DNA from: Candidatus Omnitrophota bacterium | GTDB lineage: Bacteria > Omnitrophota > Gorgyraeia > Zapsychrales > Fredricksoniimonadaceae | DNA length: 7,994 nucleotides | Direction: 5' to 3' | Assembly (NCBI GenBank): GCA_017987425.1 | Contig: JAGNTT010000086.1 | Location: 1 to 7,994, forward strand | Shown: positions 6,490 through 7,994 of the stretch, piece by piece | Layout: every line of letters begins with the position of its first letter | Numbering within the stretch: the stretch's first letter is position 1 | The notes under the pieces: model-generated | The model's database searches: none | The model's input: the letters and a program-made list of their open reading frames with translations, nothing else | Told to the model about the DNA's origin: nothing | Translations under genes and position numbers: made by a program

Positions 6490-6765
6490 ATGCTGAAAAA
6501 AATTCTGGCCGCATTCATCATGTTTTCATTTTGTCTCTCCATTGTCCCCAAAGAAGCCTTTTGCAACGGGCATCACCAGGAGATGGAATCGACCCATGAG
6601 CATTGCAGTGTCACGTGTCAATCCTGCTTCAGCGCTGTTCTTCTTCCCGCTCAAGTTTCGTCTGTATCTCTGGAATTCGCTTCTGTATTCCAACCCGTTC
6701 AAGTCTTTTCCTACCAGAATCCCGTCATCACCCGTCTTAAAAGACCTCCCATCCGGATTTCCTAA
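6490..6765 (+). CDS. Small exported His/Cys-rich protein at the head of an efflux operon
   Basis: 91 residues. A Lys-Lys start and hydrophobic stretch (about 5-19) followed by EAFC (22-25) look like a Sec signal peptide with cleavage near 24-26. The mature N-terminus is rich in possible metal ligands: H28, H29, E31, E33, H36, H38, C39, C43 and C46, the cysteines in an SVTCQSC pattern. The tail ends in LKRPPIRIS. Small exported proteins with His/Cys clusters and a Pro/Arg-rich end are common just upstream of CzcC/CusC-type genes, as here, where the TolC-type gene starts 52 bases after the stop. A role in periplasmic metal binding or sensing is inference; no named family is assigned with certainty. 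No Shine-Dalgarno precedes ATG 6490, which fits the leaderless arrangement suggested by the promoter. Starting at Met11 would destroy the signal peptide. Confidence 0.7.
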   Translation: MLKKILAAFIMFSFCLSIVPKEAFCNGHHQEMESTHEHCSVTCQSCFSAVLLPAQVSSVSLEFASVFQPVQVFSYQNPVITRLKRPPIRIS

Positions 6766-6788
6766 TCCATCCGTCTTTGTTTAACTCC

Positions 6789-6832
6789 GGGAAGAACTGT
6801 GTCCAGAGGTCTATTTTATGGGGAAGAACTGT
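6789..6832 (+). repeat. 12-bp direct repeat bracketing the ribosome binding site of the TolC-type gene
   Basis: GGGAAGAACTGT occurs at 6789-6800 and again, identically, at 6821-6832, 32 bases apart. The second copy covers codons 2-5 of the TolC-type gene. Between them lie the Shine-Dalgarno AGAGG (6805-6809) and the start codon. It could be a regulator site, a translational control element or the scar of a small duplication. Confidence 0.6.
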
Positions 6833-7994
6833 TTAAAAATATGTGTGTGTCTATGTGTGCTTTTCGGCGGCGCGGTTTCCATTTCCGCGGATACCGAACG
6901 GGAGAAGCTTAACTTCAAGGAAGCACTCGAACAAGCGTTCGATCATAATCCCGCCATGGTGGCTGCCCGCCAGGCGGTGGCATCCGCCGAGGGCGATCTC
7001 ATCACTGCCCGGACTCTGCAGAATCCTGAAGCAGAGCTTGAGTTTGGCGGATTTAAGAAAGATGCGAACGATGAGCGGGATGTCAGGCTCAATTCGATTG
7101 AGATTAAACAACCGTTCGATCCGATCGGCGTTTGGTTTTTCAAACAAAAGATCGCGTCGAATCAGGTGAAGATCGGGCGGGAGACGCTGCGCTCCACGTG
7201 GTCTGACGTGTATCAGCACGTGCGGGAAGTGTATTCAAAAGTCATTCTGAACCAGAAACGTCTGGAGCTTGCCGAGGACAATCTAAATGCGATGCGGCAG
7301 TTCTTCGGCCGCGTGCAGGAACGGTATCAGTCGGGCCTGGTATTGAAGAACGACTTTCAGCGGGCCAAGATCGAAATGCTCAATGCGGAACATGGGTTTC
7401 TTTCGGTCCAGAAAGAACTCGCTTCAAACCGCGCGCGTCTTAATCTGGGACTCGGCCGCCCGATGGATACTCCGTTCGAAGTCGCGGAACAGCTCAAAGA
7501 AGAACGCCTGCTTTGGTCGATCGATCAGCTAAAGAGCCTGGCATTGGCCAATCGTCCCGATATCAGAATCGCCGGCCTCGAACTCGATTCCAAAAATAAG
7601 AATGTGGTTAAAGCACAGCTTAACCGCCTGCCGTCTTACTCCGTCGGGTTCCGCCGCATCGATGAGGATGATGAGGACGACTATGCGATTGTCGTCGGCA
7701 TCAGCCTGCCGCTGTGGAACCTTAATCAGGGAGAAATCAAGAAAGCTAAGGCAGAGAAAGCCGCGCAGACTGTCATGAGCGATGCGGTCAAGGAAGAGGC
7801 GATGTTCCAGGTGTATGAATCGTATCTTGAAGCGGAACTGGCGCAAAAGCAGTTTGAGCTTTCAAAAAAATCTTTGGATGAAGCGAATGAACTCTTTCGT
7901 CTTGCCAATTTGCGTTACAGCGAGGGCAAGATCGATTTTCTGAATTATCTGGACCAGGTGAGAACAGCAGCCGCTGCCAAGGTCAAATATTTTG
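6818..7994 (+). CDS. TolC/CzcC-type outer-membrane efflux protein (3' partial)
   Basis: 392 complete codons are present and the frame is open at the window end. It encodes the outer-membrane channel of a tripartite (RND) efflux pump. A signal peptide is visible (K3/K7, hydrophobic core 8-20, likely cleavage after SISA, residues 21-24), with no clear lipobox. Two outer-membrane efflux protein (OEP) repeats are recognised. The first is about residues 30-215: LNFKEALEQAFDHNPAM, then long helices and RARLNLGLGRP. The second starts about 235: LALANRPDIR, VGISLPLWN (293-301), and RYSEGKIDFLNYLDQ (366-380). An acidic run, D282-E-D-D-E-D-D288, lies in a predicted beta-barrel loop. AGAGG (6805-6809) sits 8 bases before ATG, a good ribosome site. 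The His/Cys-rich gene upstream favours a metal-exporting CzcC/CusC-like pump over a drug pump, but the fusion-protein and RND genes would be beyond the window. Family certain, substrate inferred. Confidence 0.9.
   Translation, partial: MGKNCLKICVCLCVLFGGAVSISADTEREKLNFKEALEQAFDHNPAMVAARQAVASAEGDLITARTLQNPEAELEFGGFKKDANDERDVRLNSIEIKQPFDPIGVWFFKQKIASNQVKIGRETLRSTWSDVYQHVREVYSKVILNQKRLELAEDNLNAMRQFFGRVQERYQSGLVLKNDFQRAKIEMLNAEHGFLSVQKELASNRARLNLGLGRPMDTPFEVAEQLKEERLLWSIDQLKSLALANRPDIRIAGLELDSKNKNVVKAQLNRLPSYSVGFRRIDEDDEDDYAIVVGISLPLWNLNQGEIKKAKAEKAAQTVMSDAVKEEAMFQVYESYLEAELAQKQFELSKKSLDEANELFRLANLRYSEGKIDFLNYLDQVRTAAAAKVKYF

Noticed and set aside
6542..6784. 80-codon + frame overlapping the small His/Cys-rich gene
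   Set aside because: No ribosome site and no signal peptide; the other frame encodes a coherent exported protein matching its context.
6851..7219. 122-codon minus-strand frame opposite the TolC-type gene
   Set aside because: The + strand frame carries an outer-membrane efflux protein with a signal peptide and strong Shine-Dalgarno.

Overview
The window comes from a Gram-negative (diderm) bacterium of roughly balanced GC content. The evidence is a periplasmic glucan synthesis pair (opgG-opgH), an outer-membrane efflux protein of the TolC type, and several exported proteins with ordinary Sec signal peptides. OpgGH is best known from Proteobacteria, but the diverged proteins, the short OpgH and the MBOAT/SGNH neighbours would also fit a less-studied diderm lineage. 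I cannot assign a phylum from the sequence alone. Every convincing gene is on the + strand; the minus-strand open frames are shadows.

Layout. (1) Bases 2-235 are the last 77 codons of an MBOAT-family membrane O-acyltransferase. Three bases later comes a 363-residue membrane-anchored SGNH-hydrolase-like protein (239-1330), so the two form a typical acyl-transfer pair. (2) A 289-bp gap holds two promoter candidates and a striking imperfect hairpin (1405-1443). (3) 1620-2600 is a SAM-dependent methyltransferase whose first ~75 residues look abnormal and carry a palindromic DNA segment. (4) A 325-bp gap (2601-2925) holds a strong Rho-independent terminator (2748-2784), two TATAAT boxes, tiny overlapping ORFs and the likely opgG promoter (extended -10 at 2834-2842). 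(5) opgG (about 2926-4473) and opgH (4474-6348) lie stop-to-start with no gap and make osmoregulated periplasmic glucan: OpgH polymerises and exports the beta-1,2-glucan backbone, and OpgG processes it in the periplasm. (6) After a hairpin just past the opgH stop, a TTGACA-N17-TACCAT promoter precedes a small exported His/Cys-rich protein (6490-6765). A TolC/CzcC-type outer-membrane efflux gene follows, with a good Shine-Dalgarno (6818 to the window end, cut off), which looks like the beginning of a metal-efflux RND operon.

How the genes may work together. The first part of the window is an envelope-glycan neighbourhood: acyl transfer (MBOAT + SGNH), a methyltransferase with a glycan-type C-terminal region, and glucan synthesis (OpgGH). 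Whether the acyltransferase pair and the methyltransferase decorate the OpgGH glucan is inference only, because promoters and a terminator separate them. The last two genes belong to a separate efflux transcription unit.

No mobile element, CRISPR array, tRNA or rRNA was seen. The most interesting signals are non-coding or architectural: the 14-bp hairpin overlapping a promoter, the palindromic segment inside the methyltransferase reading frame, the leader-like region with terminator before opgG, the small OpgH without its usual terminal extensions, the probable leaderless start of the His/Cys-rich gene, and a 12-bp direct repeat bracketing the ribosome binding site of the TolC-type gene.
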